DNA of 64,000 nt, from contig NZ_MPPI01000005.1 of NCBI RefSeq assembly GCF_001895925.1, forward strand, positions 145,744 to 209,743. The letters are read 5' to 3'. This document shows, in pieces, positions 51,349 through 60,358 of this stretch. The stretch is from Phormidesmis priestleyi ULC007. Lineage in GTDB: Bacteria; Cyanobacteriota; Cyanobacteriia; Leptolyngbyales; Leptolyngbyaceae. The notes beneath the pieces were generated by a model. The model searched no databases, was not told the DNA's origin, and saw only the letters and a program-made list of their open reading frames with translations. The position numbers were made by a program, and so were the translations under genes. Each line of letters opens with the position of its first letter. The stretch's first letter is position 1.

Positions 51349-52236
51349 ATGTACGATGAAATTAAAAGACATATCGAACAAAGGATCAGCGAAGGACAGC
51401 GCTTTAGCATAGAACGCAGTGCGATCGCAGATACAGACGGCGATCGCGATACATCGCTCATTTCTGCTCATGTGACTTCGGAACTCGATCGTCACATCAG
51501 CGAAATGTATGACGACACAGATGCAGCAGAAGCCGCCGCACAGCCTCGTGACGAGGTTCGTGAGTTTGGCGGACTGCGGACGCGACACCAGTTAGAAAAG
51601 CATTTCGTAGAGCGGCTAAGTGTAGACATCGCTAGTACGGTGAAGACGTTCGACTTTACTGTGCCGAGTGGCACTAGAGTTTTTGGACCGCCTTACGATC
51701 GGGAATGGTCTGAAGGAAACGGCTTTTCATTTGGAGGTCGTGTAGACGGCAAAGCAATCACTATTCCAAAGCGCAATGGCTTTTCCGCAGCAGGTATCGG
51801 CTTCTACTTGACCACAAACGAACCAGTACTTGCAGCAATCACGCCCCAAGGCACCTATGACTGGAACTGGAGCGCATTCGAGAACCTGCCTTTTGCTCGG
51901 AGCAGGGGCGGCATGGGCATCACGATTTACACCAACTCAGAGCCGCAGCCAACAATGTCACGCCAGCCCGTGCTTTGGAGCGCCAGCGGCATGACCACGT
52001 TTTCAGGTCAAAAGGGCAGTGGTCGAATTGCAGAGGCTGCGTCGCCGGCTTTTGGACTGGGGACTGTGCCACTCGCACCCGCGCTTATAAATATGGTTCC
52101 GGGATCGCGATACCTTGTTTGGGTTTGGTGTTGGCAGACCTCGCAGCTTGAGGAAGATGACGCATTCATTGCCTTCTTGAGTTTCTCTATGCCCTTTGTA
52201 ACTATTGATGCGAGTCCGCCGATTTTGCTCCACTAA
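51349..52236 (+). CDS. Unknown 295-residue protein
   Basis: SD TAGGAG lies 7-12 bases before the ATG. The N-terminal half is acidic and helical (MYDEIKRHIEQRISEGQRFS, EMYDDTDAAEAAAQPRDEVR). The C-terminal half is beta-rich with Trp and Gly (GGRVDGKAITIPKRNGFSAA, SRGGMGITIYTNSEPQPTMS, YLVWVWCWQTSQLEEDDAFI). No signal peptide, membrane helix or catalytic motif. It sits in a cluster of three to four unknown genes all on the plus strand behind the AAA pair; co-occurrence suggests shared purpose but is unproven. Confidence 0.65.
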   Translation: MYDEIKRHIEQRISEGQRFSIERSAIADTDGDRDTSLISAHVTSELDRHISEMYDDTDAAEAAAQPRDEVREFGGLRTRHQLEKHFVERLSVDIASTVKTFDFTVPSGTRVFGPPYDREWSEGNGFSFGGRVDGKAITIPKRNGFSAAGIGFYLTTNEPVLAAITPQGTYDWNWSAFENLPFARSRGGMGITIYTNSEPQPTMSRQPVLWSASGMTTFSGQKGSGRIAEAASPAFGLGTVPLAPALINMVPGSRYLVWVWCWQTSQLEEDDAFIAFLSFSMPFVTIDASPPILLH

Positions 52237-52295
52237 GCAGCGTCTACAAAGAAGATCTTGAAAAAACACAGCAACAACTAAACAGGAGTTTCCTA

Positions 52296-52670
52296 ATGAA
52301 TAAGTCATTTAAAGCGATCGCAACGGCAGGCGTAACCCTGTCTTTAATGGGAGTATTCTTTCTATCGACCGCCAAGACAGCACAGGCTGCTTATCTATAT
52401 TGGGGTTCAACAGCGGTCAAGACAGCTTCGACTAAGACTTGTTTCGACTTCGCTTATGACACAATGCGAAATCTGAATTTCCAGAACATTCGCCGATCGC
52501 AAAATGAGGTTGCGGGTTCCAGTGGCGGAAGTTATGCTGCAATCACCTGTTTTGCAACAACTCCTCGCGCTACAGCGATCGTCATGGTGGTCGGTGACAA
52601 CGGGAACGAAACAGCCCGTGTGCGAGACGATCTACGCAACAAAATAGCTGGAATCATCCGATTTGACTAA
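52296..52670 (+). CDS. Exported small protein of unknown function
   Basis: 124 residues. Signal peptide MNKSFKAIATAGVTLSLMGV FFLSTAKTAQA, cleavage near AQA|AYLYWG (about residue 32). The mature 90 residues are compact with two Cys (KTCFDFAYD and AITCFAT), probably a disulfide, and an alpha/beta pattern (NIRRSQNEVAGSSGGSYAAI, TAIVMVVGDNGNETARVRDD). SD CAGGAG upstream. Periplasmic or secreted. Last of the unknown cluster; ribF is convergent. Confidence 0.7.
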   Translation: MNKSFKAIATAGVTLSLMGVFFLSTAKTAQAAYLYWGSTAVKTASTKTCFDFAYDTMRNLNFQNIRRSQNEVAGSSGGSYAAITCFATTPRATAIVMVVGDNGNETARVRDDLRNKIAGIIRFD

Positions 52671-52714
52671 ACAAGAACATCGACCGTAGACCCCTTTCAC
52701 TTGCTGTCAGAGCG

Positions 52715-53641
52715 TTATAAAACGGGAACCAACATCGCTCTAGCCGTTTCACAATCTGCTTTGATTTGAGTTTTTAACTCATCGAGTGAGGAAAATTTTT
52801 GTTCAGAGCGGATAAATTGCTCAAGCTCTACGGTGAGAGTCTGACCATAGAGATCGCCCTGCCAATCTAGCAGATGAACCTCGATCGTGCGCTGGGTTCC
52901 GTTGACGGTTGGGCGATTACCAATATTCATCACGCCCAAGACGGGTTCGTCACGGTTGAGCGCTTGACCAAACACGCGCACTCCATAGACCCCTTGCCGA
53001 GGCAAAAACTTTTCAGGTGGAACTCGTAAATTAGCAGTCGGGAAACCGATCGTTCTTCCTAGCTGCTGACCTTCAACGACTTCGCCCACCAAACTATAAG
53101 AGCGCCCCAGCATGCGGTTTGCGATAGTCAAATCTCCTTGCTCAAGCGAATCACGAATCGCTGACGTGCTAACCCGCTTGCCTTTAAAGGTGAGCAGAGG
53201 AACAATGGTCACCCCAATTCCGTAAGTTGCTGCGATTTCAGACAGATCAGTAGCAGTGCCCGATCGCTTGTGCCCAAATCGAAAATCTTGCCCAATGCTG
53301 ACCTGTTTTGCTTGCAGGTGCCGCACCAAAACTTCTTCGACAAACTGCGGCGGGTCTAGGGCTGCGAGTTCTCGGTTAAACGGCAGCAAGACCAACTGCT
53401 CAACCCCGATCATTTGAAGCTGAAGTGCTTTTTCAGACTGAGGCGTTAGCAGCGCGTGGGGCTGCCCGCTAAAAAACTCTCTCGGATGCGGGCAGAAAGA
53501 AACGACAGTCGCACGAGTTTGAGAGTCGCTATTGAGAACAGGCAAAATTACCTGTCGGTGCCCTTGATGAATGCCATCAAAATTTCCTAGGGCGACGGCA
53601 GTAGGAGTGAGAGAATTAGTTAGAGAAGAGATAATCCACAC
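52715..53641 (-). CDS. ribF: Bifunctional riboflavin kinase / FAD synthetase
   Basis: 308 residues. N-terminal FAD synthetase (nucleotidyltransferase) domain: VALGNFDGIHQGHRQVI with HxGH-type motif and STSAIRDSLEQGDL. C-terminal riboflavin kinase domain: YSLVGEVVEGQQLGRTIGFPTANL, PRQGVYGVRV, VMNIGNRPTVNGTQRTIEVHLLD. Converts riboflavin to FMN then FAD in the cytoplasm, supplying cofactor for flavoproteins such as Flv1/Flv3. Length normal. Confidence 0.96.
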   Translation of the reverse strand: MWIISSLTNSLTPTAVALGNFDGIHQGHRQVILPVLNSDSQTRATVVSFCPHPREFFSGQPHALLTPQSEKALQLQMIGVEQLVLLPFNRELAALDPPQFVEEVLVRHLQAKQVSIGQDFRFGHKRSGTATDLSEIAATYGIGVTIVPLLTFKGKRVSTSAIRDSLEQGDLTIANRMLGRSYSLVGEVVEGQQLGRTIGFPTANLRVPPEKFLPRQGVYGVRVFGQALNRDEPVLGVMNIGNRPTVNGTQRTIEVHLLDWQGDLYGQTLTVELEQFIRSEQKFSSLDELKTQIKADCETARAMLVPVL

Positions 53642-53816
53642 GCTTTACATTTTGACATACATCACTCAAGAAATTTTGAGAATTCATTAAAGGAAGTTGA
53701 AATCATGATGAAGATTACTGTGATTCTTCACTATTCAGAGTTCTAGCCATCATAAAACAGAACTTTGTGCCATGAGAAAGCTCAATCCTTACCGATCATT
53801 CAGCCACGTCGAATTT

Positions 53817-54521
53817 TTACAGTTTTGCCGATCGCCCCAGTTCTTCTTTCAACATTTGGCGATAGACACTCGGTAACTCACTGGTGTTGGCATTATCTTC
53901 GATGCCATACCCCAAGCTTGTCCAGGTGCCCGAAAGTCGCTGTAAGACTGTGTTGATCTGTCCTTTCTTTAACAGTTGGTGCAGGTCAACGCCCCACGCT
54001 TGAGAATCACTGAGCCACTTATAGACCACTGCGTCTTGAGATTCAGGAGAAAAACTGTAGCCCTGCCAAAAAAACAGCGTCGGCGGTTCAGGGTGATAGT
54101 GCCGTGCTTGCTCTAGCCAGGTCGAGGTGATGAACTGATAGCGCCCAGCAGCCGTCGTGCAGTTGCCTGTGTTGGGCCCAGCGACGATCGTCACGCAGCG
54201 ATCGGGGTGCTTGCTCAAATCGGTTGCATATTCTCCGCCATAAAGAACCGCGTAGGGATTGCGGACATTTGACTCACTGGCAGAAATCGTTCGCATCAGG
54301 GCCCGAATATAGGGATCGCCACCTTGCATGACGAGCGGTGTTTTAGCTCCAGTTGACTCGTCAGGAACCCAAAACGCCGGACGTTTGCCGAGCATGTGCA
54401 TCATCAAAAAAATGATTCCGAGTAAAATCACACTGCGAACCAGCAGCTTTTCAACAAACTGATCTAAGGCATCAGGTTTTGACTCAGTGTTTGACATAAA
54501 TTGCCGTTTGACATGAGGCAC
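53817..54521 (-). CDS. Membrane-anchored lambda-R-endolysin-like glycan lyase
   Basis: 234 residues (alternative start at Met9, 54497). One membrane helix near 26-44 (LVRSVILLGIIFLMMHML) is followed by a catalytic domain resembling the phage lambda endolysin R (lytic transglycosylase): ALMRTISASESNVRNPYAVL with catalytic Glu, YGGEYATDLSKHPD, NCTTAAGRYQFITSTW, SPESQDAVVYKWL. The family cleaves the glycan chain of peptidoglycan. A single copy without phage neighbours suggests domestication for cell-wall remodelling. Confidence 0.85.
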   Translation of the reverse strand: MPHVKRQFMSNTESKPDALDQFVEKLLVRSVILLGIIFLMMHMLGKRPAFWVPDESTGAKTPLVMQGGDPYIRALMRTISASESNVRNPYAVLYGGEYATDLSKHPDRCVTIVAGPNTGNCTTAAGRYQFITSTWLEQARHYHPEPPTLFFWQGYSFSPESQDAVVYKWLSDSQAWGVDLHQLLKKGQINTVLQRLSGTWTSLGYGIEDNANTSELPSVYRQMLKEELGRSAKL

Positions 54522-54608
54522 CAGAGAGCATTCTAACCGCAGAAATTCAGAAACGTTTTAGTTTTGAACGATGCTTTGAGCATTTCGATCCAAAATCACG
54601 AACTTTAC

Positions 54609-56243
54609 TCACCCCGTCATGCGACTCAGGAGCGGCGCGGCGGCTAAAAGTGTCTTCGTGTAAGGGTGTTGAGGGTTGCTAAAAATCTCTTGCGTTAGCC
54701 CTAACTCAACAATTTTGCCCGCACTCATCACCGCAATACGATCGCAGAAAAATCTTGCCACCCAAAGATCATGCGTGATAAATAAATACGTCAAGTCAAA
54801 TTCTCGTTTTAACTCCTGCATCAGTTGCAGCACTTGAGTTTGCACCGTCGCGTCTAACATGCTTACGGGTTCATCGCAAATCAGCAATTTTGGACGAGTG
54901 ATCAGCGCCCGCGCGATCGCGACTCGCTGCTGTTGCCCACCAGACAACTTGGCTGGATAGCGATCGTAAAAATCCTCCACAGGGGTTAAGCCAACTCGTT
55001 CTAGCATCGCTTCAACGTCGAGCTTGGCTTTTTCAGTCGTGGTTAACCGATGAATTAAAAGCGGATCGGCAATGCTCTGCCCGATCGTCATTCTCGGATT
55101 TAAACACGCTAACGGATCTTGAAACACCATTTGAATCTGGCGGCGTTGTTGTCGAAGCGATCGGCGATCGAGGTTCGTCAACTCCTGATCTAAAAATCTG
55201 ACGCTGCCAGAAGTTGGACGCAGCAGTTGCAGGATCGTGCGAGACAGCGTGCTTTTGCCACAGCCTGATTCGCCTACCAATCCCAACGTCTCACCGGGGT
55301 AGAGGTCTAAGTCAATGCCATCCACCGCTCGAATGGTTTGATCGGTTTGGTTTAACAGTCGCGAAATAAAGTTTTGCTCTAGCGTGTAGTGTTGCTTTAA
55401 GTCTTGCAATTGCAAAATCGGCGCGTTTTGTTTGAGAATCGCCCGATCGTCCGTGTCGTCTTTTTGAATCTGAAGGGCAGCGTTAAGCAGCGATTTTGTA
55501 TAGTCGTGCTGCGGGTTTTGAAAAACCGATTGTGTAGTTCCCATTTCAACAATCTTTCCCGCATACATGACAGCGATGCGATCGCAATATTCTGACACCA
55601 TCGCTAAATCGTGAGAAATCAAAATCAACGCCATCTGTCGCTGACTGCACAAGCGGGTCAGTTCTTGCAAAATTTGAGCCGAAACGGTGACATCTAAACT
55701 CGTTGTTGGCTCATCCGCTACGATCAGTTTGGGATCTAAAAGGAGGGCGAGAGCGATCGCGACTCGTTGCCGCATTCCGCCGCTAAACTCGTGGGGATAT
55801 TGCCCCCAACGACTCGCCGGGATTTTAACAGCTTCTAGCGTAGCGATCGCACGCGCTTTTGCCTGTTTGGTCGAGAGATGCGGCTCGTGAGATTTGAGTG
55901 TTTCTAGACAGTGATCTCCGATCGTCATTAAGGGGTCAAGTCGCGTCATCGGGTCTTGAAAAATCAGCGCGACAGCTTCACCTCTAAACTTTTGTAACTG
56001 TGAGGGCGAAAGCCTAAAAACTGACTGCCCCTGAAACGTCACCTCGCCTTCAATTTTGGCAGCATCAGACAATAACCGCATCGCTGCCCGCCCTAGCGTT
56101 GACTTGCCACAGCCCGATTCTCCGACCAGTCCCAAACGTTCGCCCGGTTGCAGCGTGAATGACACATCATCCACTACCCAACTGGCATAAATTTTTGAGT
56201 AGGCAACTCGGAGATTCTCAACGCAAAAAAGAGGTTCGTTCAT
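54609..56243 (-). CDS. Dipeptide/oligopeptide-type ABC transporter, fused double ATPase
   Basis: 544 residues with two ATPase cassettes. First: Walker [10 protein letters not shown] (41-49), signature [16 protein letters not shown], Walker [10 protein letters not shown]. Second: Walker [10 protein letters not shown] again near 315-325, signature [15 protein letters not shown], Walker [10 protein letters not shown]. Each half ends with the [16 protein letters not shown] / [16 protein letters not shown] tail of oligopeptide importers, equal to DppD fused to DppF (YejF-like). Permease and binding-protein genes are not adjacent, so they must lie elsewhere. Confidence 0.93.
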   Translation of the reverse strand: MNEPLFCVENLRVAYSKIYASWVVDDVSFTLQPGERLGLVGESGCGKSTLGRAAMRLLSDAAKIEGEVTFQGQSVFRLSPSQLQKFRGEAVALIFQDPMTRLDPLMTIGDHCLETLKSHEPHLSTKQAKARAIATLEAVKIPASRWGQYPHEFSGGMRQRVAIALALLLDPKLIVADEPTTSLDVTVSAQILQELTRLCSQRQMALILISHDLAMVSEYCDRIAVMYAGKIVEMGTTQSVFQNPQHDYTKSLLNAALQIQKDDTDDRAILKQNAPILQLQDLKQHYTLEQNFISRLLNQTDQTIRAVDGIDLDLYPGETLGLVGESGCGKSTLSRTILQLLRPTSGSVRFLDQELTNLDRRSLRQQRRQIQMVFQDPLACLNPRMTIGQSIADPLLIHRLTTTEKAKLDVEAMLERVGLTPVEDFYDRYPAKLSGGQQQRVAIARALITRPKLLICDEPVSMLDATVQTQVLQLMQELKREFDLTYLFITHDLWVARFFCDRIAVMSAGKIVELGLTQEIFSNPQHPYTKTLLAAAPLLSRMTG

Positions 56244-56260
56244 TTTAGGCGATTCTGCTT

Positions 56261-56382
56261 TTAACGTCAGTTCGATGAGTTTTTTCGCTTCGTCAAGAGC
56301 GGCTTCTGCCCCCTAAATCCCCGATTCTGGGGGCTTTCCAAATTCACTATCGAATCTAACCACTTCCGTCGAACTGACGTGC
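56261..56382. repeat. MITE-like element, TTAACGT family, copy 4
   Basis: 122 bp from TTAACGTCAGTTCGATGAGT to TCCGTCGAACTGACGT, with a shorter core (CCCCCTAAATCCCCGATTCT / GGGGGCTTTC). The right end lacks the final TTAA. Between the ABC gene and the zinc-ribbon gene. Confidence 0.8.
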
Positions 56383-56405
56383 TTTTAGCTACTTTACCAG
56401 CGAAT

Positions 56406-57023
56406 TCAAACGAATGGCAGATCTCGTGGCTTGTCGATCGCCTTCGCTTTCTGCGCTTTCACAATGTTTTCAAACCGTCGCATCAAATAAGCTACGCCAA
56501 AATCGCCATTCGGATTTTTCTCCAACGCTTCAGCCAAAACAAATACTTGACTTGCCAGGTCTTCACCCAGTTTTTCGACGGTCGCCTGCTTTTCTTGGGC
56601 AAAATGCTCTCGTTCGCGGGATAGCGACTGCCACTCACTGGTAAATAATTGCTCGATCGCCGTGTGCAAGCCCATTTTTTCTAAGGCATCCCACTCGCCA
56701 CGATCGCACCAGATGCCGCCACAGCTAGGGCACCGCTCGACATAAAAAGGGGTTTTCATGCCGATTTTAGTTCTTGCCAAATAACTTCGGCACTCTGGGC
56801 AGAGAGACGCTTTGGCATCAAAGGGCGACTGCACAAACTCTACATCTAAAATTTCTGGCACTAGCTCTGCTGCCGTGGTTGGGTGCGATCGCTGACGTTG
56901 CCAAGTCTGATAGTCTTCCGACGGAATCCAGGTTCCTTTGCAATCGGGACAGGCTTTCACGTTTAGCTGCTCTGCTAAAACACCCTCTACCAGCGCAATC
57001 TTGCGATCTTTAGGACATTGCAC
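56406..57023 (-). CDS. Zinc-ribbon (TFIIB-type) protein
   Basis: 205 residues with two zinc ribbons: N-terminal MQCPKDRKIALVEG ... KACPDCKGTWIPS, and a central CPECRSYLARTKIG ... RCPSCGGIWCDRGEWDAL. A helical C-terminus of about 80 residues (SREREHFAQEKQATVEKLGE) follows. The paired ribbons suggest nucleic-acid or protein binding; function not established. Cytoplasmic. The next gene on the strand is the PatD-like gene, 76 bases upstream. Confidence 0.85.
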   Translation of the reverse strand: MQCPKDRKIALVEGVLAEQLNVKACPDCKGTWIPSEDYQTWQRQRSHPTTAAELVPEILDVEFVQSPFDAKASLCPECRSYLARTKIGMKTPFYVERCPSCGGIWCDRGEWDALEKMGLHTAIEQLFTSEWQSLSREREHFAQEKQATVEKLGEDLASQVFVLAEALEKNPNGDFGVAYLMRRFENIVKAQKAKAIDKPRDLPFV

Positions 57024-57098
57024 AGCGTTGCTCTCAATGCGACGATCTCTATTTAATCAAGCTCTTGTCGCGTTTTAGCAACTGAGCGAGAATATTGA

Positions 57099-57461
57099 TT
57101 ATTCTTCTTGCAATAGTGCATTGCAATAGCGAATGAGTGTGCTGATCCGATCGCGCACCTGTCTTAACCTTTGCTGGCTTGTGGCAGATTGTTTTGCCGT
57201 TTGCAAGAACATCACATCCATTGCTAAGAGCCGCAGTTGTTTGTTGATCTCGACGTGAAATGAGTGCGATCGCTGCCCCGCAGTTAAATCTAGTGCTTCT
57301 AAATCTAAACTTCTCACTTGATCTTGAAAAAACTGCTGAACGATCAGAGCGTCCGCCTTCAAAGTCGGGTGATCAAGTTCTGGCTGGGAGATCAGAGCTT
57401 GCAGCCGTTCTAGAATCTGCCGAAAGTCTCGATAACGTTGACGATAGATCTCCGGCAACAT
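57099..57461 (-). CDS. patD: PatD-like helical protein
   Basis: 120 residues, all helical: MLPEIYRQRYRDFRQILERL, LKADALIVQQFFQDQVRSLD, HVEINKQLRLLAMDVMFLQT AKQSATSQQRLRQVRDRIST LIRYCNALLQEE. The pattern resembles the heterocyst-frequency control protein PatD from Nostoc-type cyanobacteria, from memory of that family. If so, it interacts with the division machinery; in a non-heterocystous strain it would have a different setting. Identity is moderate only. Confidence 0.5.
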   Translation of the reverse strand: MLPEIYRQRYRDFRQILERLQALISQPELDHPTLKADALIVQQFFQDQVRSLDLEALDLTAGQRSHSFHVEINKQLRLLAMDVMFLQTAKQSATSQQRLRQVRDRISTLIRYCNALLQEE

Positions 57462-57488
57462 CTTGGCACTGTGAAGAATTTGTTTAAA

Positions 57489-57560
57489 CTGGGGCGCTAG
57501 GATTCGAACCTAGGAGTGCCGGGACCAAAACCCGGTGCCTTACCACTTGGCGACGCCCCA
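57489..57560 (-). tRNA. tRNA-Gln (anticodon TTG)
   Basis: 72 nt, acceptor TGGGGCG/CGCCCCA, D-arm GCCAAGTGGTAAGGC, anticodon stem CCGGG/CCCGG with loop TTTTGGT (TTG at 34-36), T-arm CTAGGTTCGAATCCTAG. Discriminator G. U1-A72 acceptor pair as usual for tRNA-Gln. CCA not encoded. Confidence 0.96.
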
Positions 57561-57699
57561 TCGCGTTACCGAATAGTATTCTAGCAGTTTATCGCCCAAA
57601 TCTGTCAAGCAAAATTATTAGCTGGCGATCGCAAAGACTATTTCAATTCAGAACCCATCGTTGTATCAATCGGTACTGTCTAGCGATCGGGGCTTGATT

Positions 57700-57768
57700 A
57701 TGATGGTAAAAAAGCGTAAATTTCAGGCTACAGGCATCGAAACCAAAGGCAAGGAGAGCGGGGAGTGA
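57700..57768 (+). CDS. Candidate 22-codon ORF coupled to the next gene
   Basis: ATG at 57700 (second ATG at 57703) encodes MMVKKRKFQATGIETKGKES plus GE, a very basic peptide whose TGA overlaps the GTG start of the next gene (GTGA). Possible translational coupling; no ribosome site and no homology seen, so low confidence. Confidence 0.2.
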   Translation: MMVKKRKFQATGIETKGKESGE

Positions 57769-58181
57769 ACGCAGCAGAACAAGCAACAACCCTTGAAACT
57801 GCTAGCAAAATTGCAACAGTGGTCAATCTCTTTAAAGCTGAGTTTCCCGATGCGCGGGCAGACTTAAAACCCTGGGCAAATGATCTAGACACGCGAGAAC
57901 TGGTTGATCCTGACTCGATCGACATTGGGTTTCACTTTCCGGGTCGCAGTCGCCTGTTTCAAAGCCGCAGCGTTTTGGTGCAGATCCGGTTTCATCAAGA
58001 CTTAGAAGTTGAGACTCGTCGAGCGATCGGAGTCGAAGCCGCAGGATTTGATCATCAGGGTAAGCAGTGGCGGTTTTCAACGGTGCAAAACTGGGGCTTT
58101 GAAGGCACTAGCAGCCCAACCCCAGAGATTTGCGAGAGCCTAAAAGGGTTTTGCCGCAAAATTTTAGACGTGTTTAACTAA
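57765..58181 (+). CDS. Hypothetical cyanobacterial protein, 138 aa
   Basis: Starts at GTG 57765 behind AAGGAGAGCGGGGA. A helical N-terminus (EQATTLETASKIATVVNLFK) is followed by a beta-rich centre (DSIDIGFHFPGRSRLFQSRS VLVQIRFHQDLE) and a C-terminal GKQWRFSTVQNWGFEG and helix. No signal peptide. No family name known to me. Convergent with the EAL remnant 10 bases away. Confidence 0.7.
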   Translation: MNAAEQATTLETASKIATVVNLFKAEFPDARADLKPWANDLDTRELVDPDSIDIGFHFPGRSRLFQSRSVLVQIRFHQDLEVETRRAIGVEAAGFDHQGKQWRFSTVQNWGFEGTSSPTPEICESLKGFCRKILDVFN

Positions 58182-58190
58182 GGGTCATCG

Positions 58191-58301
58191 CTATTTACTA
58201 AGAGGCAGGGACTCTTTGAGAAATTGAGCGATCGCCGCCGCAGATATCGGGCGACTAATCAAATAACCCCTAAATCTGATGATACCCATTTGCCTGAAAC
58301 G
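58191..58301 (-). pseudogene. EAL-domain C-terminal remnant
   Basis: Reading on the minus strand, LRFRQMGIIRFRGYLISRPI SAAAIAQFLKE matches the end of EAL (c-di-GMP phosphodiesterase) domains, where the usual text is GCDxxQGYLFSRPLP. All catalytic motifs (EAL, DDFGTG) are absent. A fossil of about 110 bases. Confidence 0.6.
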
Positions 58302-58326
58302 CAGTCTAGCAGAGGCAACAGCGCCG

Positions 58327-59631
58327 TTATTCGCTCTCCAGCCGTTTTTGCCATTCAGCATCGATTTGAGCCGATCGATCGCTCTCTTGATCAATTAAAT
58401 CTCGTTCAGTTGTGTAGATCAGATCATCGTCATGAATCACCGTTTCAGCCGCAAACTGTTGAGCATAAGAGAGTTTTTGCGCGATCGTCGGATCGGCTTG
58501 CTCTAACAGCCGTGCCCGTTGCTGACGTTCTCCATTGCGATCGCTGATTTTGCGATTGCGAAGCCCAATCCAAAAATTGCGGATGAGCGGAACCGATAGA
58601 TAAGCAGCGCTGTAGCCCAGAGAGAGAACCGCGATCGCTCTCACAAAGGTATCAGCCGCACCAACCAGCGCGATTCCACCTGAGAGCCAGACATTGAGCA
58701 CGATCGCCAACGCCAATAGCAAAGCACCCAGCGAAGCGGCAGCGATCTTCTGCCCACGGCTGGCGCGGCTAAACACATAGCGATATTCTTGCAGATAATC
58801 GGCAACAGACTTGCGGCGCGGCTCAACCACCGTCGTTTGCAAGTCAGGAAAGTGATAGACGATCTGCCCCTCTGGGCTAACTTCTGGTCGCCCGTTAAAC
58901 CGCGCTAACACAGGCAGCATATACTGCTCATACTCCTGGTCGTAGCCAGTGCCCACGTCATCTAAAAAGGGGGCGACTTGTTCAGCAATGACTGCACCTC
59001 GATTGTTGCGAATCACCGTCGCGATCGCTTGCCAGCGCCGTTCTTCTAAGTCTGCGTTGGGGTTGCCATCCCCAAATAAGAAGGAAAAAACGGCTTCTAG
59101 AAAGTTGATGTCGCCGGTGGTGCCTTGATTGCGACGGCGAGGAGACGGACGATCGTAGCGATCGTAATAATTGGGATAGAAAATCCAAAAAAGGTCAGGA
59201 AACCCCATGTTTGGCATCCCGATTCCGCCACCGTTATCATTGTTATCGTCTCGACTGGAGTTAACTGCGAGAACGAGGATAATGATCGCCACGATCGCCA
59301 GCGCAATCAGCACCATCAACACAATTCCAAAGGAAATACGAATCAGGTAAAACACCGATTGCCAGATGCGATCAAGCCATTCTTTCACCTGAAGCTGAAA
59401 AAACTTATTGCGAAGAACGGTCTGAAAATCTTGAGAAAACAAATAGACGACTTCGCCCGACTCTGCGACTTGAAGTTGCCCCCCTGCCGCAGAAGCCAGC
59501 ACGAGCAGTCCTCGCTCTGCTAGATTGACATCTAGCCCAGCTTGAGCCGCAACATCGCCAACCGTGACCCGATAATCGAGCCGCTCAACGGCTTTAACAA
59601 TGGCGGGATCGGGAGTCAGATTAGAATCCAT
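58327..59631 (-). CDS. Conserved cyanobacterial membrane protein of unknown function
   Basis: 434 residues. Soluble N-terminal domain (about 1-85, LDYRVTVGDVAAQAGLDVNL, a wHTH-like fold), then a membrane helix near 95-125 (FGIVLMVLIALAIVAIIILV LAV). An Asn/Gly/Tyr/Arg-rich loop follows (SSRDDNNDNGGGIGMP, then FLFGDGNPNADLEERRWQAI). Two further helices lie near 303-345. The C-terminus is charged. A similar arrangement occurs in a plant chloroplast protein annotated with iron-sulfur cluster biogenesis (memory, weak). Upstream of ycf3 on the other strand. Confidence 0.75.
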   Translation of the reverse strand: MDSNLTPDPAIVKAVERLDYRVTVGDVAAQAGLDVNLAERGLLVLASAAGGQLQVAESGEVVYLFSQDFQTVLRNKFFQLQVKEWLDRIWQSVFYLIRISFGIVLMVLIALAIVAIIILVLAVNSSRDDNNDNGGGIGMPNMGFPDLFWIFYPNYYDRYDRPSPRRRNQGTTGDINFLEAVFSFLFGDGNPNADLEERRWQAIATVIRNNRGAVIAEQVAPFLDDVGTGYDQEYEQYMLPVLARFNGRPEVSPEGQIVYHFPDLQTTVVEPRRKSVADYLQEYRYVFSRASRGQKIAAASLGALLLALAIVLNVWLSGGIALVGAADTFVRAIAVLSLGYSAAYLSVPLIRNFWIGLRNRKISDRNGERQQRARLLEQADPTIAQKLSYAQQFAAETVIHDDDLIYTTERDLIDQESDRSAQIDAEWQKRLESE

Positions 59632-59802
59632 GCGCGTTCCCCGAATAGAGCTATCTCTCTAGTATAAGAAAGCGAAATCGAGAACTAGGAGAGTCAATTT
59701 AAACTTCAAACTTCAAACTTTAGAATCTGTCGAGGCGGTAAACTACAATAAGTGTCTGGAAGCTGCACAACCTAACCGTTTCAATCCTCTACCGAGCGCT
59801 AT

Positions 59803-60324
59803 ATGCCTAGAACTCAACGCAACGACAATTTCATTGACAAAAGCTTCACGGTGATGGCAGATCTCATCTTGAAGGTTTTTCCGGCAAGCAAACGAGAGAA
59901 AGAAGCCTTTGCCTATTATCGAGATGGCATGTCTGCTCAGGCCGATGGCGAATATGCTGAGGCATTAGAAAACTACTACGAAGCGCTGACGCTCGAAGAT
60001 GACGAAAACGATCGTAGCTATATTCTCTATAACATTGGCTTGATTCACGCCAGCAATGGTGAACACGAAAAAGCGCTGGAATATTATCACCAGGCGATCG
60101 AACTCAATCCTCGCTTGCCTCAAGCCGTCAATAACATTGCAGTCATTTTTCACTATCTGGGCGAGAAAGCCCAAGAAGAAGGCAAAGCAGAAGAAGCGGA
60201 AGCCTTGTTTGAAAAAGCTGCTGACTATTGGAAACGCGCCATCAATTTAGCGCCTAACAACTACATCGAAGCTCAAAACTGGCTCAAAACCACTGGGCGA
60301 TCGACGATGGATGTGTACTTTTAG
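59803..60324 (+). CDS. ycf3: Photosystem I assembly protein Ycf3 (TPR)
   Basis: 173 residues with three tetratricopeptide repeats: [60 protein letters not shown], ending [14 protein letters not shown]. The start [24 protein letters not shown] is the Ycf3 signature. It assists assembly of the PSI core at the thylakoid membrane. A TACAAT -10-like box lies at 59744-59749. gatC follows 34 bases downstream. Confidence 0.97.
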   Translation: MPRTQRNDNFIDKSFTVMADLILKVFPASKREKEAFAYYRDGMSAQADGEYAEALENYYEALTLEDDENDRSYILYNIGLIHASNGEHEKALEYYHQAIELNPRLPQAVNNIAVIFHYLGEKAQEEGKAEEAEALFEKAADYWKRAINLAPNNYIEAQNWLKTTGRSTMDVYF

Positions 60325-60358
60325 GTCTGTCTCAACTCAAACTTCATCATTAACGCTC

